NCBI GenBank assembly: GCA_029204225.1
Contig: CM055105.1
Location: forward strand, 15,272,632 to 15,336,631
Direction of reading: 5' to 3'
DNA from: Diphasiastrum complanatum
Taxonomy: Eukaryota; Streptophyta; Lycopodiopsida; Lycopodiales; Lycopodiaceae
DNA: 64,000 bases
The notes under the pieces: generated by a model
The model's input: only the letters and a program-made list of their open reading frames with translations
What the model was told of the DNA's origin: nothing
Databases searched by the model: none
Position numbers and translations under genes: made by a program
In this document: piece by piece, positions 55,510 to 64,000 of the stretch
How positions within the stretch are numbered: the first letter of the stretch is position 1
Layout of the letters: each line of letters starts with the position of its first letter

Positions 55510-56743
55510 ACTGCTTAAAACTTCACCTGTAGGCTATAAAGTGTATGCTAGAGCCAACCGTGATGTCAGAAATCGATAATAATGACCTGCAATTTTTAGC
55601 TTACTAGGCCACCCACCGCTCTTTTGCCAAATTGAAAGCCAAACTAGTGCCGTTTTCCAAAATGCTTCACGTCACCAACTCTCAGCTTCCTGCCCAGTGG
55701 AATGGTGAAATCACTTCTGGCACACTTCGAACACTTTCTCCATGGCAATCACTCTGTTTTGGTGTACCGTACTTGCAAGTACAGTCAGGGTGCCCTTCGT
55801 TTGGAGGCTATAGCCTTTCGTTTGGCCAAAATAGGCTAAAGGAGGTGAAAATAAGGGCAATTTGGGTTTTTGAACTGTTTCTTCAATGTGAAGAAATTTC
55901 ACCCTTCAAAGACTTGGGACCCAACAATTTTTTCAGTTTGAATATTTTTAATGAAGTTGCAATGCACTTTGCACTTCTGACCCCTTTAGACTTTTTCACT
56001 TCAATCCAACGGATCCTTTAGATCCAACGGCCCACCTGTTGTGAAATAACCATCGTTGATCTGTATGAATCGAGATCGGACGGCTGTGAACGCTTTTGTG
56101 CGTTGATCAAAGGCCTTCAAAGCACTGAGCACTTCGGGCTGCTAGCTGACAATTAAGACTGAGCGCGCGAGAGTTCCCGCGACCTCTCCTCCTCCTCTCT
56201 CTCAACGATGGAGTTCTTCTCTCTCCTTCACAAGCTATGGCAGCTCCACATGGATCGAACTGGCTGCCTTCCTTCTCCACGGCCAGTCGCGGCCTCCCTA
56301 TCGCTGAATCGTGCTACCAGGGCGCCCATTCACAGCCTCTCACAGCTTTGAAAATGACCTCCTACAAGGAGATATCTCAGATTTTGTCCCTTGAAACCCT
56401 AGCAATTTTGAAGAGAAGAATATATTGAGCTTTACTCAGGCTTTCCCTTGTAGCTCCTAACTGGCTGAGGTTGCCCTACTGTAGGTTATCTTCTGCTCCA
56501 AACTGCTCTTCAAACGGTATTCGATTGGATTCAAACCAATCACAAATGCCAAGCAACCCTCCAGAAGAATTTTTCAGCTTCAAACTTTGCTTGCTTTCTG
56601 ATTCAACCAACAATTCCCTGTCTCTGAATCCTTTTTACAGTTTTGAGCCGTTCCACGAATCTCCACAGACTCAGTTTTGTGCTTCCTAGCCAACAAACCA
56701 TCGTGAATTCACAGCTCTCTGTTCTTGTCCGGTGATTCCAGCC
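55510..56743 (-). other. Long leader of the copia relic
   Basis: About 1.2 kb between the primer site and gag, with no convincing gene. A short plus-strand frame (56237-56428) and others show no motif. It has a CTCCTCCTCTCTCTC stretch near 56190. Confidence 0.45.
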
Positions 56744-56765
56744 ACCAAGGGCTTTGATAACAAGT
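56744..56765 (-). other. Probable primer-binding site (variant)
   Basis: Minus-strand TGTTATCAAAGCCCTTGG, a variant of TGGTATCAAAGC. The LTR would lie to the right (from 56766). Confidence 0.5.
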
Positions 56766-57200
56766 TAAAAAAACACAATTGAAAATACCTGACCGGATCA
56801 ATCACCACAGCACAACGTCAAGTGCAACAAGAACCCAAAATTGCTCTCTTCAAACTGTATATTCAACTGATAAGTAAGTACAAAGATAAAGTTGCTTAAA
56901 AGCACTCAAAGGGCTCGTAAAAGAAAGACGGCCCGATAATTCTAGAACTGAGCACACGTGGTGCCGTCGAAATAAGAAAGCACTGTATAAGTCGATCATT
57001 GCTATTTTAACTATCATGGCATCTTCAAATGCAGAAATCATCTAATGGTTCTCAAGTCATATCTCTACATCATTGACTGCAGGCAAATCTTTCCCCTCCA
57101 ATGATTTAGCAATATATTGAAATAAAAGAACTTTCAATGATTGTATTTTTCACATATAAGCCAACGATTGTATCTTTCACATATAAGCCAATGAGCTTTT
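56766..57200 (-). mobile_element. Probable copia LTR remnant
   Basis: Assigned only by position next to the primer site; the outer end is unknown. Contains a near-perfect tandem duplication of about 29 bp (GATTGTATxTTTCACATATA...) at 57138-57192. Confidence 0.35.
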
Positions 57201-57397
57201 TTAGGACAAAAGCTCCAGTGTTGTCACAACAAGCGTATTACTTCTACAATGATTATGTAGGCTACCAATGGTCCTTAAAAATACGAGATTGCCATCCGCT
57301 CACTTTAGAAATAGGCTGTCAAATGTGTCTTCACTTCATCACTATCTGGACTTTAATTGACATAGATAATTGACATAAGATCTGCTTTTGAAATCAT

Positions 57398-57415
57398 TGT
57401 GTGTGTGTGTGTGTG

Positions 57416-57507
<92 letters not shown>
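57398..57507. repeat. Mixed (GT)n/(CT)n/(CA)n microsatellite
   Basis: TG, then CT, then CA, then CT dinucleotide runs in succession. Confidence 0.95.
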
Positions 57508-57510
<3 letters not shown>

Positions 57511-58450
57511 GAGTTCCTTTCTAAATATCTCCGAGTCCTAATATACTACATGAACAGTGGTCTTTGGAATTTCAAAATGGTATCTAACAAGTTTAGGAGT
57601 GCTGATTGTGTATGTTGTTTATTGTTGCACTGACGAGTCAAAGTTCTCTGTCCAACAATATGTTCTCATGAGATCTAAAGAAGTTTCTCATGGCGGACAA
57701 TTGTTTTCTTGCATTATCAAGAGTTCACATTCACATGCTTTTACATAAAATTCAACAAAGTATCATCATTTCTTTAGTCTAACAAATGTAATGTGTAGAT
57801 CCTAAAGCCTAATGTCTAAAGCCTAAAACCACAGACACATGCACCCTATAACACTCACACCCTAGACACACGCACCCTAAAACACGCACAGACATCGTAA
57901 AGCCTAATGCTAATGTTTTGTTTCTCATTATGTATTTTGAATTGGTTAACATAATGTCGGTGTAATGTTAACATTAAACATAGATAGATTATGTTTGTGT
58001 TTTTACTTTTATTTGTTTGTTAGGTAGAATTTGATCATTTCTTAATATTGTATAATAAACTTGATGATTTCTGGTCGAATAATAGATGGTCTAATGGTAG
58101 CTTCATTCTCATAATGAGAATGTTCTAAAAAATATTATAAAGTGTATTAACAATGTACTTGATTGATAAAACAAATAGGCCAGCGACTTAAGTAGTGTAA
58201 CATAATAAAGATCAACCTTTTATATATGGGAAAGGTAATAAGTAGACTATTTGTGAGGGGATACTACGTAATTAATACCATGGATGTAGTGGAACGTTTT
58301 GCTGTATGTACGTTCCAGACCATTTTTCTATAATACATCTAAAGATGAAATGAAGCCATTCAAAAATATTTAAACATTAGAAATGATTTTGTTTTTACTC
58401 TAAAATTTAATATCCATCATAAAGATAGCAAAACCATTCCAATGGTTTAG
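57508..58450. other. No gene; part degenerate CCTAAA/CACCCTA repeats
   Basis: 57800-57910 holds short units such as CCTAAAGCCTAATG and CACACCCTA. 57960-58450 is AT-rich without recognisable features. Confidence 0.45.
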
Positions 58451-59050
58451 GCTATTGTTTATCTAATCCTAAAGCCTAAAACCTGATGCCTAGACCCTAA
58501 CGCATAATGCCTAAAACCTAATGCATACATTAGAGGAGTTCTAAATCCAAAAAAGACCCTTTGTAAAGATTCTTTTTATATTTTTTCTCAATTTTTTCTT
58601 ACACATGGACCAATCAAAAGACTCAAATTTGAAATCTACGTAACGTAACTTTTTGAGTCCACATTTTGATTCAACTTTAAAAATGGCATAACTTTTTAGT
58701 GGTAAGTCCGAATTTAGCGGAGTTTGGTGCATTAGAAAGCGCTCAACAAGGGATTTCCAATGATATGTTAGATGACATACTTTTGAAGTATGATTGAAAA
58801 TTTATGGCAAGTCAAAAGTATTAGTGTTATAATATTTTAATAATATAAACTACATCTTGCACGAATTCTTAAAGGGTTTTTTTGGAGCTCAAAACTCCTC
58901 TAATGCAACGTAATGCCTAAATCCTAAAGCCTACTGCCTTAAATGTAATGCATGAAGCTTAATGCGTAAGGCCTAATGGTAATGCCTAATGCCAAGACTG
59001 TGTATGAAAGGGCCTAAAATCGCACCCCATAATTTCTAAACCCTAATCTG
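58451..59050. repeat. Degenerate CCTAATG/CCTAAAG repeat tract, split by a MITE
   Basis: Short units of CCTAA(A/T)G(C) type lie on both sides of the MITE (58465-58527 and 58906-59050). They resemble variant plant telomere repeats (CCCTAAA) but are too irregular to call telomeric. Confidence 0.55.
58528..58905. mobile_element. MITE, copy B
   Basis: 378 bp, reverse orientation to 2358-2722, same CATTAGAGGAGTT / AACTCCTCTAATG ends. It interrupts the CCTAA-type tract, which shows it is an insertion. Confidence 0.8.
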
Positions 59051-59203
59051 CTTATACGTAACCTTCACCCCCGAACCATTGATCTGTCTCTCACTCTCTT
59101 AATACAAGTTTTCATGTATTTGATTGTTTCCCAAGGTTTGATATAAAACCTAATGAACTTTTTGTTCCAATTTTTGTAGGTGTTGCATTTGAGGGAGTGA
59201 TTT

Positions 59204-60778
59204 CATGACATGGACACTCCCGAGTGTGTGCGAAGCAACCCTTCATACATCACTCCAGAGGATGAGAGCCAGTCTGCAAGAAGGAGGAGGTTGAATAGGA
59301 AGCGACAAGTAGTGCGTAGGGCGTTGTTGCTTGCACCTGTAGTTTGTGTCGTTGAGGAGGTAACATGGTCGACCGCAAGTTTGGTTTCAAACTTGCAAAG
59401 CGTCGAGTACATAGTGACTGTTGGTGTCAGTGATGTGGGTAGTTCAGGGGGGTTTGTCATGCCAGAGCACGTGCGTGGCAATGCCATGTATAGAACGCCA
59501 TAGTTGGAGTCTAGGTCGGAGAGGAAGAGTAGATTAGAGCGGAGGAGAAGAGCGAAGAGGAGGCTTCTCCCTCATGAGTTGGAGCAGGTTCAGCAGGGTG
59601 TTCATAGGGATGTAGTTGATTCAGCCACCATTGCGAGTATTGATGATGACACTCCTCTTGGAGTAGATGTTGGTTTGTCTGTGAGAGGGTTAGAGTTTGA
59701 GGAGGATGTTACACCGAGCAGTGAGGATAGAGTTGCGATTACTGCAGAAAGCTGCAGATAGGCCTGATTTGGTATTGAGGGTTTTTAGCATGAAGCTTCA
59801 GCATTTGATCGACCTACTGAAGAACGATGGTATTTTTGGGCGCATTATAGGGAGGCTGCATGTCATGGAATTCCAAAAGAGAGGATTGTCTCACGCCCAC
59901 CTATTGATTATATTGGAGGAGCAGAGCAAACCCATCATGGTTGGAGATTACGATCGTATTGTGTGTGCAGAGGTTCCTATGAAGGAGGAAGATCCAGAGT
60001 TGTACGAGATAGTGAGGACATGTATGATGCATGGCCCATGCGGAACAACTTTTTCAAATGCACCATGCATGAAGGAAGGAAAAGTGCTTGAAGAACTATC
60101 CAAGGAATTTTGTTGATGAAACATCGGTGGTGAAAGGGTATGTTTCATATAGGCGGAGGGAGAACGGAGTGACGGTGCATTCACATGGAGTGGAGTTAGA
60201 TAACAGGTGGGTTGTACCATACAACAGGTGGTTGAGACTACATTTTCAGTGCCACTTGAACGTGGAGGTATGTGGACATATACGTAGTGTGAAGTATTTG
60301 TACAAGTACGTGTGCAAGGGACCTGATATGATTACGAGGGGGGCTATAGAGGGCGGTGGTCAGACATCAGGACGAGTGGATGAGATAGAGCAATTGCTTA
60401 ATGCTCGATACTTCTCAGCCAGTGAGTCATGTTGGCGATTGTTGGGGCTTTCTATGGGTGCTCATAACCCCATGGTGACCCGGTTGGCAGTTCATCTCCC
60501 CGGACAGGAATTGGTGTACTTCAGAGAGGGAATGGATTTAGAGGTGGTCGTAGATGGGCGTTCAGGTACCACTTTGACAGCATTCATTGAGCTGAACAGA
60601 AGTGGTAATTCGGAGACTGGAGAGTTGTTGTACCAGGACTTGCCGAGACAATATTGGTATAACAAGAGAACGCACAGGTGGACCCGTCGAATCAACATGC
60701 AGACGAACCCTACCATTGGTCGCATGTATTTTGTACACCCATCCGAAGGGGAGAGATTCTATATGCAAGTTCTTTTAT
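59204..60778 (+). pseudogene. Helitron Rep relic
   Basis: 59210-59761 encodes an Arg-rich N-terminus (ATG at 59210, in-frame TAG at 59501) joined by deletion to the Rep region at about 59745. Rep parts are DRPDLVLRVFSMKLQHLIDL, the HUH-type LSHAHLLI near 59895, and YEIVRTCMMHGPCG. After a frameshift near 60090 come RNFVDETS, LDNRWVVPYNRWL, the tyrosine-bearing VKYLYKYVCKG and HLPGQELVYF. The helicase half is missing because LTR1 sequence starts at 60779. In the family Rep nicks and rejoins single-stranded DNA for rolling-circle transposition. Not functional here. Confidence 0.9.
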
Positions 60779-61065
60779 AGTGCTTTCTGGTAAAGCACGC
60801 TTTTAGGACTTAGTTTTTATTTTGCTAATTAAGCCTGGCAGAATCAGTCTGGCTCCCGGACATGGGTCCCGGGAGTCGTCCCGACGGCAGAATCAACTTG
60901 CTTCCTGACTAGGCCATGACTCGAGCTCTAGAGCTAGCTCATGACTTGTGACTACTTGACTGGCTCACCAGAGGTCGGAGGCTCAGTCCTTGACATTCTA
61001 ACTTGCTCTGGGACCTTAGGGAGCGTCACCCCTTAAAGTCTTACTGTGCATGCTGGGTATTAAAG
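60779..61065 (-). mobile_element. LTR1 fragment, left arm of palindrome
   Basis: Inverted copy of the first third of LTR1 (without its first dozen bases). It pairs with 61072-61378. Confidence 0.8.
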
Positions 61066-61071
61066 TCAGGT

Positions 61072-61395
61072 GCACCTAGCGTGCCCAGGAAGAGTTTAAG
61101 GGGTGACGCTCTCTAAGGTCCTAGAGCAAGTTAGAACGTCAAGGACTGAGCCTCCGACCTGTGGTGAGCCAGTCAAGTAGTCAGAAGTCATGAGCTAGCT
61201 CTGGAACTCGAGTTGTGGCCTGGTCAGGAAGCAAGTTGATTCTGCCGCTGGGACGGCTCCCGGGACCCATGTCCGGGAGCCAGACTGATTCTATCAGGCT
61301 TGTCAGGCTTAATCAACAAAATAAAAACTAAACCCTAAAAAGCATGCTTTACCAGAAAGCACTATATTTCAGGACAGAGGGGGTGCGCCAAATCA
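61072..61395 (+). mobile_element. LTR1 fragment, right arm of palindrome
   Basis: Direct-orientation copy of the same LTR1 third, head to head with the left arm, with only a few unpaired bases between. It ends in the GGGGGTGCGCCAAATCACA block. Confidence 0.8.
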
Positions 61396-61668
61396 CAGCA
61401 GATTGCTGCGCTGCGAGGACATGTTACCTGTAAAAGTAGCTTCTTGGTTGTCATTGTTAGCAAAATTATGGTAATTGAGCATCACTGGTTGGAATCCTCC
61501 TCAATGATTTTGGAGTTCTAGACCGCAAGCACGGTCTAGACATGCGACCAACCGTAACTCTTGTAGAGATCATTCCAAGGGGTGGGGCTTTTGAGGTAGG
61601 CATCATTGGGCCATCTCCCGAAGTAAGCCTAGACGACATTCTTGAGGGCTGAGTCACTGATGCCGAAA
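61396..61668 (-). pseudogene. Aerolysin-type gene, locus 4: middle fragment
   Basis: Minus strand from 61668: FGISDSALKN, then the block PNDAYLKSPTPWNDLYKSYG, and the part equivalent to the start of the strand region, to the equivalent of SSQRSN near 61400. At least two in-frame stops and small indels. It lies directly upstream of the LTR1 start at 61669 and is transcribed away from it, the same arrangement as locus 1 with LTR1 at 31421. Confidence 0.7.
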
Positions 61669-63751
61669 TGTTGTAAAGCTTACTCAGGTGCACCCAGCGT
61701 GCCCAGTAAGACTTTAAGGGGTGACGCTCCCTAAGGTCCCAAGGCAAGTTAGAACGTCAAGGACTGAGCCTCCAACCTGTGGTGAGCCAGTCAAGTAGTC
61801 AAAAGTCATGAGCTAGCTCTGGATCTCGAGTCATGGCCTAGTTAGGAAGCAAGTTAATTCTGCCGCTGGGACGGCTCCCGGGACCCATGTACGGGAGCCA
61901 CACTGATTCTGCCAGGCTTGCCAGGCTTAATCAGCAAAATAAAAAATAAGTCCTAAAAAGCATGCTTTACCAGAAAGCACTATGTTTCAGAACAGAGGGG
62001 GTGCACCGAATCACAACAAAACTATAGGGGGGGTCCGGCAGACAGAAACTTGGGCAGCTCAACCAACGTGTAGCGCAGGCATCCCAAAGGGAGGTGGGAA
62101 CCACGACTTAGCTTCCCAACCTTCAACTCTTGCCATCCGAATCCACTTGACATACAAGCAGCCAACTCACCAACAACGATCAGACTTAACCAACTTGAAG
62201 TTCCGAAAACCAGCATTGAGATCCAACCTGGCACCATGCCAGATCGGGGGTCCCGATGTGGGTGACTTCCCTCCAAGCAAGCCGCCCGACATACATCAAA
62301 CTTAACCAACTCGAAGCTTCGTTACAAATGAGTAACATCCATTCCAAGCAAGCGGTCTGACTTGCATCGGACTTAACCAACTGAAAGCTTCGTCACGAGC
62401 GTTGGAAGCCAACCTGGTGCCACGCCAGACTGGACAGCCATAAATAGGTAATTTCCACCCAAACAAGCCATCCAACTCAGCCGACAAGTTAGAGCCCGTT
62501 TCCCAAGAGCTTAACCCATTCACGTTCATGCAAGGAACACTCAGAACCACATAGCGCTGGCGCCACGGACCGAATGGTCCCGACGGCATACCGCTGGCGT
62601 CCCGGGATACGACCCTCAGCTATGTGCCAACTTAAAAATTTTGAAGCGGCCTTACAACTCGCGCTTTTACCGAACACTAAAACCCAGAAGGTAATCAGAG
62701 TCAGTTTGAGGAACAATCCCACTTTATTGATAAATCTGAGAAGGTTAATTTTCAAGTGTGTGACCGACCCTAGTCTCCGGGGCGCTAGCATGCCAAGGTG
62801 AGAGCCATGACAACATTCCAGCAAGGGAGGCTTGAGACTTGGTTGGAGCTCATCCTGATTCGCAACCCGCACTCTCCTATAGTATTGGTGTGATTCGGCA
62901 CCCCCTCATACCAAGCACTCTACCCAAGCTGGTAAAGCACGTTTTTCTCTCTCTAGGATTTTCTCTTTCTAGAAAGTCATTTTCTCTCTCTAGATTTTAT
63001 TGATCCCCAGGCTTCCTTTAATCATGCCTAGATCGTGTGAGGTGATTGCACATCAATCTGAGCTCTCTGGACTCCGCTAGAACCGATCAAAGATTTTCAG
63101 CCATAGAAACTTGGCGCCGACTGGATTCTGGTCACAGTGACGCCGGGAGCGGCGTCGGCGCCATTGGCGCCGGGAGCAGCGGGGGCGCTGCTGGCGCTGG
63201 GGACATAGCTGGCGCCGGAAGTAAAGCTTGTAAAGGTAGCTTTACAACACAGCGCCAGGAATCCAGTCACCAGGTCTTAGCTCCCTCTACCAGCACGAGC
63301 CAGGCACAATGCCCAGCACGTGTTGGTGGCTGCGAGACCGGTCAGTCTATGTATGAATGTAACCTCTTCCAAATCTAATAAAGTTGATCCTTGGGGATGA
63401 TTACCATTTCGGTTTCGCCTCCGGGACTGGTCCAAGTGGAAGGATGCTTACTACAACCTTTTTGCGTCGCCGGCGCATGGGGCTTGCCGCTATGCCAGTT
63501 GGTCAGTTTGGCGACCACTATGCCTTGGGTTTCATGTGTGGCTTGTCTTTGCCTTTGGTTACCTTTTGGGGACGGATTCTGAGTTGGCTTTCGGGTTGGT
63601 TGGGATTTCAGTTTTCTTAAGTCTGAATGGTTAAGCTTGTTACGTTTCTAAGTTGGCTTTTATGTAAGTGCATGATGGATGAATGTTAGCCTTAAGCGCG
63701 TGTTGGGGAAACCGCTCAAGTCCCAGCGCCCTTTGAGACATCGGCGCAACA
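61669..63751 (+). mobile_element. Gypsy LTR1 5' LTR, split by a solo LTR2
   Basis: Part 1 is 61669-62068 (TGTTGTAAAGCTTACTC...). Part 2 is 63255-63751, ending CGGCGCAACA, followed by a primer site and leader. The two parts together match the LTR at 30510-31421 (reverse). An AATAAA signal lies at 63379-63384. The element continues beyond the window. Confidence 0.85.
62069..63249 (-). mobile_element. Solo LTR2, full length
   Basis: 1181 bp from TGTAGCGCAGG (62069) to CTTTACAACA (63249) on the plus strand, minus orientation. No internal region. Flanking pentamers are CAACG (62064-62068) and CAGCG (63250-63254), a one-mismatch target duplication. It serves as reference for the LTR2 relics at 42857-43484, 45971-46105 and 51333-51853. 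Confidence 0.85.
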
Positions 63752-63767
63752 TGTAGTATCAGAGCCG
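63752..63767 (+). other. Primer-binding site of the gypsy element
   Basis: TGTAGTATCAGAGCCG, a one-base variant of TGGTATCAGAGCC, after the LTR end. Confidence 0.8.
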
Positions 63768-64000
63768 ACTAGCCGATCAGCTACGCAAGTCTCACAGGGA
63801 TGGCCACGTTTTGGGATTTGTCAGGACAACCGTTGCACAAGGTGCTGCCCACAGTGTAAGCACGGTGCGTCCACGGTCGGGGTGGTCGGCAGAACGGGGG
63901 ACTTGATGAGGCAAGGTGTTGCCCTTGAGGTGTAAGCATGGTCAGTTCCCGCGGTTTGGGCCTGGCGTCGTCTGCACGTAGGACAGATGAGGCAATGTGC
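63768..64000 (+). other. Gypsy leader, runs off the window
   Basis: Matches the leaders at 29.9-30.5 kb and 45.7-45.95 kb (for example GTGTAAGCA(T/C)GGTCAGTT and GGCAATGTGC blocks). pol, if present, lies beyond 64000. Confidence 0.75.

Noticed and set aside
58451-59050. Interstitial telomere
   Set aside because: Units are too irregular (CCTAATG, CCTAAAG, CCTACTG) to call a CCCTAAA array.

Overview
This is nuclear DNA of a eukaryote, almost certainly a land plant, and nearly all of it is nested transposable elements. The evidence is Ty1/copia and Ty3/gypsy polyproteins with plant-type LTRs primed by an initiator-tRNA-Met-like site (TGGTATCAGAGC), a Helitron Rep fragment, GT-AG introns, long (GA)n/(CT)n microsatellites and MITEs. 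I see no prokaryotic genes, no CRISPR array, no rRNA gene and no intact tRNA gene. Aerolysin-type (ETX/MTX2-like) gene fragments hint at a seed-free plant such as a fern, lycophyte or bryophyte, but that is inference.

Layout. 1-7.3 kb: copia RT relic, (GA)n tract, copia LTR, a fragment of the non-autonomous element described next, a MITE, a histone-H3-like relic, an unknown ORF, a dispersed repeat and a truncated copia 5' end. 7.3-24.3 kb: a DNA transposon (copy A) carrying two convergent genes of unrecognised family. Two LTR elements are inserted in it. One (8421-13992) is a near-pristine non-autonomous LTR retrotransposon whose only product is a 1030-residue protein: a copia gag followed by about 760 residues of unknown nature. 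The other (14100-20304) is a complete but mutated copia whose gag resembles that protein's, so it is a candidate helper. 25.2-27.6 kb: an inverted second copy (B) of the DNA transposon, which preserves both empty insertion sites and the intron. 27.6-31.4 kb: Ty3/gypsy pol, leader and LTR (LTR1 subfamily).

31.4-37 kb: a broken aerolysin-type gene with an internal tandem duplication, followed directly by a copia element. 37-46.1 kb: unknown sequence, a pol-less LTR element, a solo-like LTR, a copia integrase relic and a pol-less relative of the gypsy element (LTR2 subfamily). 46.1-49.4 kb: the 5' end of a second aerolysin-type gene with its TATA box, then a second copy of the pol-less element with a minisatellite inside. 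49.4-51.9 kb: inverted copy of the dispersed repeat, compound (CT)n array and an LTR2 relic. 52.2-52.9 kb: a third aerolysin-type copy, internally deleted and carrying an 86-bp tRNA-derived SINE with a 14-bp target duplication. 53-57.1 kb: copia gag-integrase relic. 57.4-59.1 kb: microsatellites, degenerate CCTAA repeats and a MITE. 59.2-60.8 kb: Helitron relic. 60.8-64 kb: gypsy LTR1 copies, including a head-to-head palindrome, a fourth aerolysin-type fragment, and a 5' LTR split by a solo LTR2 whose element runs off the window.

No single-copy housekeeping gene is intact. The only long undamaged coding frame is the 1030-residue gag-fusion ORF. All family assignments rest on motifs read by eye; no database search was run.
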